In this document: positions 46,879 through 54,383 of the stretch, one piece after another
How the letters are laid out: each line of letters opens with the position of its first letter
How positions within the stretch are numbered: the stretch's first letter is position 1
DNA from: Silvanigrella aquatica
GTDB lineage: Bacteria; Bdellovibrionota_B; Oligoflexia; Silvanigrellales; Silvanigrellaceae
DNA: 64,000 bases
NCBI RefSeq assembly: GCF_001907975.1
Contig: NZ_CP017834.1
Location: 1 to 64,000, forward strand
Direction: 5' to 3'
Translations under genes and position numbers: made by a program
Notes under the pieces: model-generated
What the model saw: only the letters and a program-made list of their open reading frames with translations
The model's database searches: none
Told to the model about the DNA's origin: nothing

Positions 46879-47976
46879 TTATTTTTTGTCCAGCTTGTAA
46901 TAGTCTGGCACAGTGATTTTACCAGTCATAATTTTTTCTTTAATACTATTAATTTCTTTAATTTGCGATTCTGTAAAGAATTTTTTGTTATGTTCATCGT
47001 AAGCCCAGTCCACACCGCCGTCTTTTAATCCATATACTGTATGGTTTGCTGTAAATTTATTTGCAACAAAATCTTTCACAGAATTGTAAACTGCGTTGTC
47101 CACTCTTTTTACCATGCTTGTGATAATCACATCGGGTTTAATCCAATTTTGATTTGAATCAACACCAATAGCGTAATACTTTTTCTTTTGTTTTGATTGT
47201 TTATTCATTTGTTCTGCAGAGTCAAAGACACCTTGTCCCGAATTGGCGGCAACTTGAAAAATCACATCAGTGCCTTCATTGTACTGCGATAGAGCTAGTT
47301 CTTTTGCTTTTGCAGGGTTATTCCAAGCATCATGAGTAACACCCACGTATCCTGTACCAACTTTTATTTTAGAATTGACGTATTTAGCGCCTGCTGAGTA
47401 TCCTGTCTCAAAGCGACGAATAAGAGGAACATTCATCCCTCCAATAAATCCTATTTTTCCAGAAGTTGACTTCATGGCCGCAATAGCGCCCACAAGAAAG
47501 GATCCGTCGTGTTCTTGAAATGTAATAGAACGGATATTCTTTGCTTTATTTTTGTCTTCCATGTTGATGTCGACGGCTAAGAATTTTTTGCTAGGGTATT
47601 TTGTAGCAAGATCGGGGAGGTGGGCTGCGGGAGTGAATCCGATGGCGATGATCAAATCGCAATTCACTGAAGTGGCAAAGCTTCTAAAAAACTGAGTAAT
47701 TTGTGAGTCATTTTGAGGTTCTACAAATTTGCTTTTTTCGTCAATTGCAAAATCTGTTTTGGCTTTGTTAAACCCCATTACCGCGGATTCGTTGAAAGAA
47801 TGATCGTCTTTTCCACCTTTATCAAGAACCATGCATATTTTAGGCTTATTTAGAGGCTCTGTCTTTTTGGATGTTTTTAAAGAAGTTGCAAAAGAAGAAA
47901 GATGATTTAGGCTATATGTGCTTAAAATTGTAAAAATAAATATTCTTGCTTTTTTGATCATACGATAAGAAAACAC
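46879..47976 (-). CDS. BMP-family substrate-binding protein, first copy
   Basis: The first gene of the importer operon. A signal peptide covers about 1-32. Conserved segments are KICMVLDKGGKDDHSFNESAV, CDLIIAIGFTPAAHLPDLA, GKIGFIGGMNVPLIRRFETGY, TDVIFQVAANSGQGVFDSA and YAIGVDSNQNWIKPDVIITSM. 365 residues. GTG 47976 has AAAGGA 7 bp upstream and is preferred; ATG 47961 is possible. The pocket motif FTPAAH differs from the NNAD of the other two copies, suggesting divergent ligand binding. The three copies and the transport genes run co-directionally with short gaps to 40476. Confidence 0.92.
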   Translation of the reverse strand: MFSYRMIKKARIFIFTILSTYSLNHLSSFATSLKTSKKTEPLNKPKICMVLDKGGKDDHSFNESAVMGFNKAKTDFAIDEKSKFVEPQNDSQITQFFRSFATSVNCDLIIAIGFTPAAHLPDLATKYPSKKFLAVDINMEDKNKAKNIRSITFQEHDGSFLVGAIAAMKSTSGKIGFIGGMNVPLIRRFETGYSAGAKYVNSKIKVGTGYVGVTHDAWNNPAKAKELALSQYNEGTDVIFQVAANSGQGVFDSAEQMNKQSKQKKKYYAIGVDSNQNWIKPDVIITSMVKRVDNAVYNSVKDFVANKFTANHTVYGLKDGGVDWAYDEHNKKFFTESQIKEINSIKEKIMTGKITVPDYYKLDKK

Positions 47977-48162
47977 GTGGGATCCTTTCGGAATTAAGTT
48001 TCTTGGTAAAATGAATTACTTAGCCATATAGGCAAGAACCTGAAAAGGCATAGCACAAATGAATCAAATGTTTCTAGGACTTTTTTTTGATTCCCTAATC
48101 CTTTAAACTTTTAGGTATTTTTTCTGTGGCAGAATCATTTATGAAAAAAAACGGATTGTGTG
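47977..48162. other. Intergenic region upstream of the BMP operon and tRNA genes
   Basis: This non-coding stretch has no gene I can support. It should contain the minus-strand promoter of the three-copy BMP operon; I could not fix it with confidence. Confidence 0.5.
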
Positions 48163-48191
48163 TTGACTAATCTTTTTTGATTTTGTACACC
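48163..48191 (+). promoter_or_regulatory. Possible promoter of the tRNA-Arg/tRNA-Ser genes
   Basis: TTGACT at 48163-48168 is a near-perfect -35 hexamer. A 17-bp spacer leads to TACACC at 48186-48191, a mediocre -10. The tRNA-Arg starts about 45 bp beyond. The spacing fits a sigma-70-type promoter. Confidence 0.45.
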
Positions 48192-48240
48192 ACAGAACAC
48201 TCTGGCAAGCGAGTTTACTCTCGAACTGCTAAAGTCACAC

Positions 48241-48317
48241 GCGCGGTTAGCTCAGCTGGATAGAGCACCAGACTACGAATCTGGCGGTCAGGCGTTCGAA
48301 TCGCTTACCGCGCGCCA
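48241..48317 (+). tRNA. tRNA-Arg (anticodon ACG)
   Basis: Acceptor GCGCGGT pairs fully with ACCGCGC, then G and encoded CCA. The D-arm (TAGCTCAGCTGGATAGAGCA), anticodon stem CCAGA/TCTGG with loop CTACGAA (anticodon ACG) and T-arm with TTCGAAT are complete. A34 would need deamination to inosine by TadA, and tadA lies 128 bp downstream after tRNA-Ser. Confidence 0.97.
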
Positions 48318-48332
48318 TATTTTTTTCCCTTG

Positions 48333-48423
48333 GGAGCGATGGGTGAGTTGGCTTAAACCACGCCCTTGCTAAGGGCGCGAAGGGGAGACTCTTCCGAGGG
48401 TTCGAATCCCTCTCGCTCCGCCA
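48333..48423 (+). tRNA. tRNA-Ser (anticodon GCU)
   Basis: Acceptor GGAGCGA pairs with TCGCTCC followed by G and encoded CCA. The anticodon stem CGCCC or CCCTT region has loop with GCT in CTTGCTAAG, and the long variable arm (GCGAAGGGGAGACTCTTCCG) is as expected for serine. T-loop TTCGAAT is present. It starts 15 bp after tRNA-Arg, so the two are co-transcribed. Confidence 0.96.
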
Positions 48424-48444
48424 CCTTTTAAAAATAGGTGTGAA

Positions 48445-48939
48445 TTGTTCTTCGATTATTCCAAATCTAAATCCAATCTAAACAATAACGACCTTTACTT
48501 TATGAGCAGATGTATTGACTTAGCAAAGCAAGCTGCTGATATTGGTGAAGTGCCTGTAGGCGCTCTCATTATAGATTCCCAAGGTCAAATTATTTCACAA
48601 GCTTATAATTTAAGAGAATCCCAGCAAGTTGCTACCGCCCATGCGGAGCTTATTGCTATTGAGCAAGCATGCAAAAGTCTTTCTCGCTGGAGGCTTCAGG
48701 ACTGTACGCTCTATGTCACTTTAGAACCTTGTTTTATGTGCGCAGGTGCGATTATTCTAGCACGTATTCCACGAGTTGTTTTTGCCGCACATGATCCTAA
48801 AGCAGGAGCAGCGGGAAGCCTCGCTCATGTTTTGGATGACAGCAGGCTCAATCATAAGTGTGATATTGTAACTGGCGTTTGTGCAGAAGAATCCTCTGTT
48901 CTTTTAAAATCCTTTTTTAAAATGCGCCGAAAAAAATAA
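48445..48939 (+). CDS. tadA: tRNA-specific adenosine deaminase
   Basis: TadA deaminates A34 of tRNA-Arg(ACG) to inosine, allowing one tRNA to read CGU, CGC and CGA. The zinc motif is complete: TAHAELIAIEQA (His-Ala-Glu) and LEPCFMCAGAI (PCxxC). The N-terminal part reads DLYFMSRCIDLAKQAADIGEVPVGALI as in family members, which supports the TTG 48445 start with AGGTG 5 bp upstream, over the internal ATG 48502 that would remove the conserved start. 164 residues. Its substrate tRNA-Arg(ACG) lies in the same short cluster, a functionally sensible neighbourhood. Confidence 0.94.
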   Translation: MFFDYSKSKSNLNNNDLYFMSRCIDLAKQAADIGEVPVGALIIDSQGQIISQAYNLRESQQVATAHAELIAIEQACKSLSRWRLQDCTLYVTLEPCFMCAGAIILARIPRVVFAAHDPKAGAAGSLAHVLDDSRLNHKCDIVTGVCAEESSVLLKSFFKMRRKK

Positions 48940-49038
48940 ATCATACTTTTGATATCATGTCGTCTATTGTGTAAAAGACAGAGTCTCGATTTTGTTTTTT
49001 AGTAAATGTATTTTATCCTAAGGTTGGAGAATAAAATT

Positions 49039-49851
49039 GTGCAGCAGACTCAAGAATCATTAAAAAAAATCACAATAGGAGTTGTTCTTGCTGCGGGTAT
49101 GGGCAAAAGAATGAACTCAAATATTCCCAAAGTTGCTCATGTTTTATTCGGAAAACCCCTTGTTATATGGGCTATTGAGTCCTTAATTCAAGCAGAGGTT
49201 TACAAAATAGTTGTTGTTATTTCACCTAAGCAAAAGATGGTTGAAGAAATTATTTCTAATTATTCCTTTGAAAAAAAGGTTGAAGTCAAATTTGCATATC
49301 AAGAAAACCCTTTGGGAACAGGACATGCGGCGCGTTGCGGGTTAGATGGTGTTGAGAAATATTTTGCTGGTGCAATTAAAAATCAATCTAATTTTAATAT
49401 CCTCATTGCTTATGGAGATACTCCTGCGGTACAGGGTGCAACATTTATCAATTTTTTAAAATATCATATTGAGCAAAATAATTCTTTTACTATTCTTGTT
49501 TTTCAAGCGAAAAATCCTTACGGTTATGGAAGAATTATCACCGATAATAATAAGAATTTTGTTGCTATTTGTGAAGAAAAAGATTGCACAGATGAGCAGA
49601 AAAAAATCACATTGAGTAATTCCGGATTTTTATGCGCTAATTATAAAGAAATGAAAAAAATATTACCTTTATTAAAGAATGAAAATGCAGCGAAAGAATA
49701 TTATTTAACTGATATCCCCTTGCTCTCAAAAAATGCCGGAGGAAAAATAGGTTATATGATAGGTCATGACGAAGCAGAATTTTTAGGAATCAATTCTCAA
49801 GAACAATTATTAGAGATGGAAAAAAAATTTCAAGAAAAATATTCAGAATAA
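49039..49851 (+). CDS. UDP-N-acetylglucosamine pyrophosphorylase-like protein (GlmU N-terminal domain only)
   Basis: The protein is a nucleotidyltransferase of the GlmU type: VVLAAGMGKRMNSNIPKVAHVLFGKPLV (signature for binding UTP), YQENPLGTGHAARCG, LIAYGDTPAV and NPYGYGRIITDNNKNFVAICEEKD are all as in GlmU domain 1. The second half of GlmU, a left-handed beta-helix that acetylates glucosamine-1-phosphate, is missing: the ORF ends after about 270 residues, where GlmU normally has about 455. GTG 49039 is preferred over ATG 49006 because TTGGAG lies 9 bp upstream. It starts 99 bp after tadA and lies 34 bp upstream of glmS, supporting a role in amino-sugar nucleotide synthesis. Confidence 0.88.
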   Translation: MQQTQESLKKITIGVVLAAGMGKRMNSNIPKVAHVLFGKPLVIWAIESLIQAEVYKIVVVISPKQKMVEEIISNYSFEKKVEVKFAYQENPLGTGHAARCGLDGVEKYFAGAIKNQSNFNILIAYGDTPAVQGATFINFLKYHIEQNNSFTILVFQAKNPYGYGRIITDNNKNFVAICEEKDCTDEQKKITLSNSGFLCANYKEMKKILPLLKNENAAKEYYLTDIPLLSKNAGGKIGYMIGHDEAEFLGINSQEQLLEMEKKFQEKYSE

Positions 49852-49885
49852 TAATATTTATAATTTAAAATAAAGAGGTATTAAA

Positions 49886-51736
49886 ATGTGTGGTGTGATA
49901 GGATATGTTGGCTCTAATGCAACTCCTGACTTTTTTTTTAGAGGACTTGAGCGATTAGAATATCGTGGGTACGACTCATCTGGAATTGCTATGATAAATT
50001 CTGATGGTGTTTTTATTGAAAGAGCTGAAGGAAAACTAAAGAATTTAAAGCCAAAATTAGCTTATCTGCCCGAATATGCAAAAATAGGAATGGGTCACAC
50101 ACGTTGGGCTACACATGGTAAACCCTCTGAAGAAAATGCACACCCACATCGGTCGGAAAATATCATTCTTTTACACAATGGTATTATAGAAAATTACAAA
50201 CCATTAAAAGAATTTTTAATATCTCAAGGCTATCAATTTCAAAGTGAAACAGATACAGAAGTGGCTGCTCATCTTTTAAATTATGAATTTAAACAAAATA
50301 GTCATATTAAAAATCCCTTAGAAAGAATGAAAAAATCTCTTTATTCCTTGGTCTCTAAAATTCGTGGCGCCTTTGCTTTTGGTATTTTATGTACAGATGT
50401 TCCAGATACTCTCTTTGCAGTGAAATATGGTTCTCCCGTTCTTCTTGGCCTTGGAGAAGGTGAGAATTATATGGCTTCAGGTTTAACCGCTTTAGTTGAT
50501 CATACTTGTAATGTGATATTTATGGATGACAATGAAATTGCTTATGTGACCGCGAATAATATTGAAATAGTTGACTTTTCAGGAAATCCTGCAGAATCAC
50601 ACGTTGTAGAAGTGGAATGGCAAGGCCATATGATTGATCGTGGTGGATTTGATCACTATATGCTTAAAGAAATTCACGATCAACCAATTGCCGTAGCAAA
50701 AACCATTGAAAATAGATGTGATATTGAAAAGGGGCAAATTAATTTACGTAAGATGACTCTTTTTAATACAAAATTAAAAGAAATAAATCGTATTCAAATT
50801 ATTGCTTGTGGAACAAGTTATTATGCAGGATGTCTCTCACGTTACTTTATTGAAAAATTTACAGGTATTCCGGTTGATGTAGAGTTAGCAAGCGAATCTC
50901 GTTACCGTACTCCAACTGTGAATGTCCACACTCTAAGTATAGCCGTTTCGCAAAGTGGTGAAACTATCGATACTCTTCAAGCCATAAAATTTGCAAAAGC
51001 GAATAAGGCACAAACCGTAGCAATGGTGAACGTTCCTGGAACTTCTATAGGGCATGAGTGTGACGATGAATGTATGCTTTATGCAGGACCAGAAGTAGGA
51101 GTGGCAAGCACAAAAGCTTTTTCCGCTCAATTAAGTGCATTAATTTTGCTTGGACTTACTATTGCTCAAGAACAAGAAAAGCTACCAAAAGAAAAAATTG
51201 CAGAATATATTAATGAGCTTGTTAAAGTACCAAGTTTCATAGAAAAAGTTTTAACTCTATCGAGTAAAATAAAAGAAATTGCGAAAAAATATTGTGATGT
51301 GAATAGTATTCTTTTTATTGGCCGCGGATATCAATGGCCAATAGCTCTAGAGGGCGCGTTAAAATTAAAAGAATTATCTTATATCCATGCTGAAGGTTAT
51401 GCGGCGGGCGAATTAAAGCATGGTCCTATTGCGTTAATTGATGAAAATATGACTGTGGTATGCTTAGCGCCAAAAGATCAATATTATGAAAAAACAATTA
51501 GCAATATAGAAGAAATTCGTGCGCGTGGTGGTAAAATACTTTCTGTGGGTACAGAAGGTGACACTGAACTAAAAAATATTTCAAATGATTTTATTGGAAT
51601 TCCGGAATGCTCCGAAATTGTTTTACCTTTTTTAACCACTGTTCCCATGCATTTATTTGCATATTGGATTGCTGTTCATAAGGGAACAGACGTCGATCAG
51701 CCAAGAAATTTAGCGAAAAGTGTTACGGTGGAATAA
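49886..51736 (+). CDS. glmS: Glutamine-fructose-6-phosphate aminotransferase (isomerizing)
   Basis: GlmS makes glucosamine-6-phosphate from fructose-6-phosphate and glutamine, the entry to UDP-GlcNAc for peptidoglycan and LPS. The glutaminase domain starts with catalytic Cys2 in MCGVIGYVG; GLERLEYRGYDSSGIA, GHTRWATHGKPSEENAHPH and LLHNGIIENY follow. The two SIS isomerase domains have IACGTSYYAGCLSRYF, SQSGETIDTLQAIKFAK, FIGRGYQWPIALEGALKLKELSYIHAEGYAAGELKHGP, and the tail ends DVDQPRNLAKSVTVE. Length 616 residues is normal. AAAGAGG upstream is the RBS. It is likely co-transcribed with the preceding gene. Confidence 0.97.
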   Translation: MCGVIGYVGSNATPDFFFRGLERLEYRGYDSSGIAMINSDGVFIERAEGKLKNLKPKLAYLPEYAKIGMGHTRWATHGKPSEENAHPHRSENIILLHNGIIENYKPLKEFLISQGYQFQSETDTEVAAHLLNYEFKQNSHIKNPLERMKKSLYSLVSKIRGAFAFGILCTDVPDTLFAVKYGSPVLLGLGEGENYMASGLTALVDHTCNVIFMDDNEIAYVTANNIEIVDFSGNPAESHVVEVEWQGHMIDRGGFDHYMLKEIHDQPIAVAKTIENRCDIEKGQINLRKMTLFNTKLKEINRIQIIACGTSYYAGCLSRYFIEKFTGIPVDVELASESRYRTPTVNVHTLSIAVSQSGETIDTLQAIKFAKANKAQTVAMVNVPGTSIGHECDDECMLYAGPEVGVASTKAFSAQLSALILLGLTIAQEQEKLPKEKIAEYINELVKVPSFIEKVLTLSSKIKEIAKKYCDVNSILFIGRGYQWPIALEGALKLKELSYIHAEGYAAGELKHGPIALIDENMTVVCLAPKDQYYEKTISNIEEIRARGGKILSVGTEGDTELKNISNDFIGIPECSEIVLPFLTTVPMHLFAYWIAVHKGTDVDQPRNLAKSVTVE

Positions 51737-51782
51737 TAGAAATTGTAAATAAACAATGACGATTTTATAATAGGATTTATTT

Positions 51783-52247
51783 ATGGGCACAAAATATCGA
51801 GAAGTCATATTGCCTGAAAAGAAAAAAATTGTAATGATCGCTCATGATAACAAAAAAAAAGATTTATTAGATTGGGCTGTTTTACATAGCGATAAGCTTG
51901 CGGAGCATCATCTTTATGCTACAGGAACCACGGGTAAATTATTAGAGCGGGAAACGGGGTTTAAAGTAACTTGTTTTGAAAGTGGCCCTTTAGGGGGCGA
52001 CATGCAAGCGGGTTCATACATAGCCGAAGGAAAAATAGACATGGTTCTTTTTTTCTGGGATCCTCTTGCAGCACAACCTCATGATCCCGATATTCGAGCT
52101 TTATTACGGGTGGCTGTAGTTTGGAATGTGCCTATGGCATGCAATCGTGCCACAGCCGATTTCTTAATTAACTCCCCCTATTTTTCTTCAGAGTACACAA
52201 AACAAGTTATAGATTTTACAGTGTATAAAAGCAGAAAAACAGATTGA
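51783..52247 (+). CDS. mgsA: Methylglyoxal synthase
   Basis: MgsA converts dihydroxyacetone phosphate to methylglyoxal, an overflow branch of glycolysis that relieves phosphate stress. Motifs: IVMIAHDNKKKDLLDWA near residue 15 (His), TGTTGKLLERETG, FESGPLGGDMQAGSYIAEGKID with the catalytic Asp, and FFWDPLAAQPHDPDIRALLRVAVVWNVPMACNRATADFLI with His. Length 154 residues is standard. RBS AGGA lies 8 bp upstream. It follows glmS by 46 bp. Confidence 0.95.
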   Translation: MGTKYREVILPEKKKIVMIAHDNKKKDLLDWAVLHSDKLAEHHLYATGTTGKLLERETGFKVTCFESGPLGGDMQAGSYIAEGKIDMVLFFWDPLAAQPHDPDIRALLRVAVVWNVPMACNRATADFLINSPYFSSEYTKQVIDFTVYKSRKTD

Positions 52248-52281
52248 TTCTATTTCTTTAAAATAAAAAATCATTTAATAT

Positions 52282-54243
52282 CTATCTATCCAAATAAAAC
52301 TTTTTAGAGTTCATAGGATCAATCATATCATCCATTATTTTATTTATAATCTTTTGTCCTTTTGTTATCACATCATCTGTTGTGGGTTTATAAACGTAAT
52401 CAGCAATAACTCCAACTCCTTCAATATATTGTTCCAAACGATTGTCATTTATGCGTTTTATTTTATTCCAAGCAAAGCGAATTTCACTTCCTCTAGGAAG
52501 AGCTTTTCCGTTTGGTATCATTGAAGTCGTTGTGCCTAATTCGTCAATAACAACGGGCTTTAAAAAATCTGCCCACTCAATAACATTAGCGCCTCCTCCT
52601 CCTGTGTGCATTGTTTCACTAAAAATTCTTGCTATTTTATAATCCTTAAAAATGGAAGTGAAAACATCGCATGCTGAAAAACAATTGCTATTTGTCAATA
52701 CAGCAATGGGTTTATTCGTCAGAATAGGCTTTAATATATCGTTATTTTCTTTGCTATAATCAGAAGGTAAAGAATCATTTTCATCACCATCGTATCTATC
52801 AGCAGCTTGGAGCAAAACTTTTCTTTTAGATACATCATAGGGTCTTTCTTTAATAATTTTATCCATTAGTTGAATTGTATCTAAAATAGGATTAGGAAGG
52901 GGATCGTTTGAGCCTTTTCTTCCAAAATATCGTGACATTTCTAGGTTATAAAATGTATCTCTGTTTGTTTTTGAAACGAGAGGTTTTACTTTAATATTTT
53001 CTACAAAAGTTGAAGTAAACATATTTGCAATTAATTGAGGAAAACTTCCGTATCCTCCACCATTTTCACGGACATCAAATATGACACCAGAAATATTATT
53101 TTTATTTTTATCAATAAAATTTTTTATAGAATAGACTTCTTCATGAATTTTTTTACGGGATGTGACATAATCATTTAGGTCGAAATTTCCATTTGGAATA
53201 AAAGAGTTTATTCGTATAAGTGCAAAATTTTTCCCATTTCTTTCAATTATTTTTGATATAATATTTAAGTTCGAATCTTTATTATTTGAGTCATAAAAGT
53301 CACGAACCGATTCTTCAATGTTTTTTTTGTTATAATTCAAAACATATGAATTATAATTTAAATTATTGGTGATTTTATTTTGAACTAAATTTAATGATTT
53401 ACTATTTTTTAATGTAGCACAATTAGGAGCGTTTGAAATATAACTTTGCCAAGGAAATGTATATACAACGATAATACCGTCGGATGCTCTTTTAATTCGT
53501 AAAGTAAAGCGACCTTCGGGGGGGTGCATATAGCCCCCATTTCTTGAAAAGAATTTTTGTACTGCTCTGGTTTTATAGGCATCTTTATTTGCCCCTCGAC
53601 CCAAATAACCCAGAATTTCTATGGCATCTTTGCTTGACATTTCATCGCTGGAATAACCTTCGACACCTAAATTTCCAATGGATAATATTTCATCTAGAGG
53701 TTGCAGCTCATTAAAATTTTTAACATCATCGGGATCTGTAAAATTAGGATTATTTGTTAATTTATTGGCAATAACTAACTTTTCATTTTTTCCATTTTCA
53801 TCGTATGAAAGTTTTGTACTAATAGGAAAACCCGATATGAAGCATCGGGCAGGGTAGGGGTAAATAAAACCGGTATGCAGATCTCTTATATTTCTAAAAA
53901 TATCCATAGTACTTGTTAATAATTCTTCAGACGACATATTTTTATTTAATTTATTTGCTTCTTCAAGAGCATCGTAATTATAATCTTTTATTTTTTGAAG
54001 ACGGTTGACATAATAATCATTAAAAACAATTTGCACAGAATTCACTAAATTGCTTTTTTCTTCGATAGAAAGCTGAGGAAGTGTCCATTTTGTAATTGAA
54101 TTTTCAGACTTGTAATTTTGATTTGTGAGATCTTGATTACTATGATTTAAATTAGAATTATCATCATTTTTTTTACATGAAATTATGAATATTGATGCAA
54201 TAATAATTGATTTAGTAAATTTTGGTGATTTTTTTTTGAACAT
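52282..54243 (-). CDS. S41-family peptidase lipoprotein
   Basis: A type II signal peptide with lipobox IIS-C (Cys23) anchors it, probably in the outer membrane, and the mature N-terminus is Asn/Ser-rich. The S41 (C-terminal processing peptidase/TSP-like) domain shows GVIFDVRENGGGYGSFPQLIA (family DxRxNxGG, about 385-405), and PIAVLTNSNCFSACDVFTSIFKDYKIARIFSETMHTGGGG near 530-565 with the likely nucleophile Ser in FSACD, then the downstream GxxxxG. An N-terminal region (about 60-300) includes the S41 lead-in AILGYLGRG-like segments. Length 653 residues. Function is likely processing or degradation of envelope proteins. It stands alone, downstream of the prkA gene. Confidence 0.82.
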   Translation of the reverse strand: MFKKKSPKFTKSIIIASIFIISCKKNDDNSNLNHSNQDLTNQNYKSENSITKWTLPQLSIEEKSNLVNSVQIVFNDYYVNRLQKIKDYNYDALEEANKLNKNMSSEELLTSTMDIFRNIRDLHTGFIYPYPARCFISGFPISTKLSYDENGKNEKLVIANKLTNNPNFTDPDDVKNFNELQPLDEILSIGNLGVEGYSSDEMSSKDAIEILGYLGRGANKDAYKTRAVQKFFSRNGGYMHPPEGRFTLRIKRASDGIIVVYTFPWQSYISNAPNCATLKNSKSLNLVQNKITNNLNYNSYVLNYNKKNIEESVRDFYDSNNKDSNLNIISKIIERNGKNFALIRINSFIPNGNFDLNDYVTSRKKIHEEVYSIKNFIDKNKNNISGVIFDVRENGGGYGSFPQLIANMFTSTFVENIKVKPLVSKTNRDTFYNLEMSRYFGRKGSNDPLPNPILDTIQLMDKIIKERPYDVSKRKVLLQAADRYDGDENDSLPSDYSKENNDILKPILTNKPIAVLTNSNCFSACDVFTSIFKDYKIARIFSETMHTGGGGANVIEWADFLKPVVIDELGTTTSMIPNGKALPRGSEIRFAWNKIKRINDNRLEQYIEGVGVIADYVYKPTTDDVITKGQKIINKIMDDMIDPMNSKKFYLDR

Positions 54244-54383
54244 GGGAGCCCCTATTTATATAAATTTATTTCAAGTTTAATAAGAAATTTGTAAAAATAA
54301 TAGTATATTTAAAATTTTTATTTGTCAACAAGATTTATTTATTAAATAATAATAAATTTTAAGTTGTTTTTTGGAATATATTT
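54244..54383. other. AT-rich gap between the S41 peptidase and prkA genes
   Basis: This 140-bp spacer is strongly A/T-biased and holds no gene I can identify. It should include the promoter of the S41 gene. Confidence 0.5.

Noticed and set aside
44751-47976. Assembly duplication of the BMP genes
   Set aside because: The three copies are clearly diverged across their length, so a sequencing or assembly artefact is unlikely.
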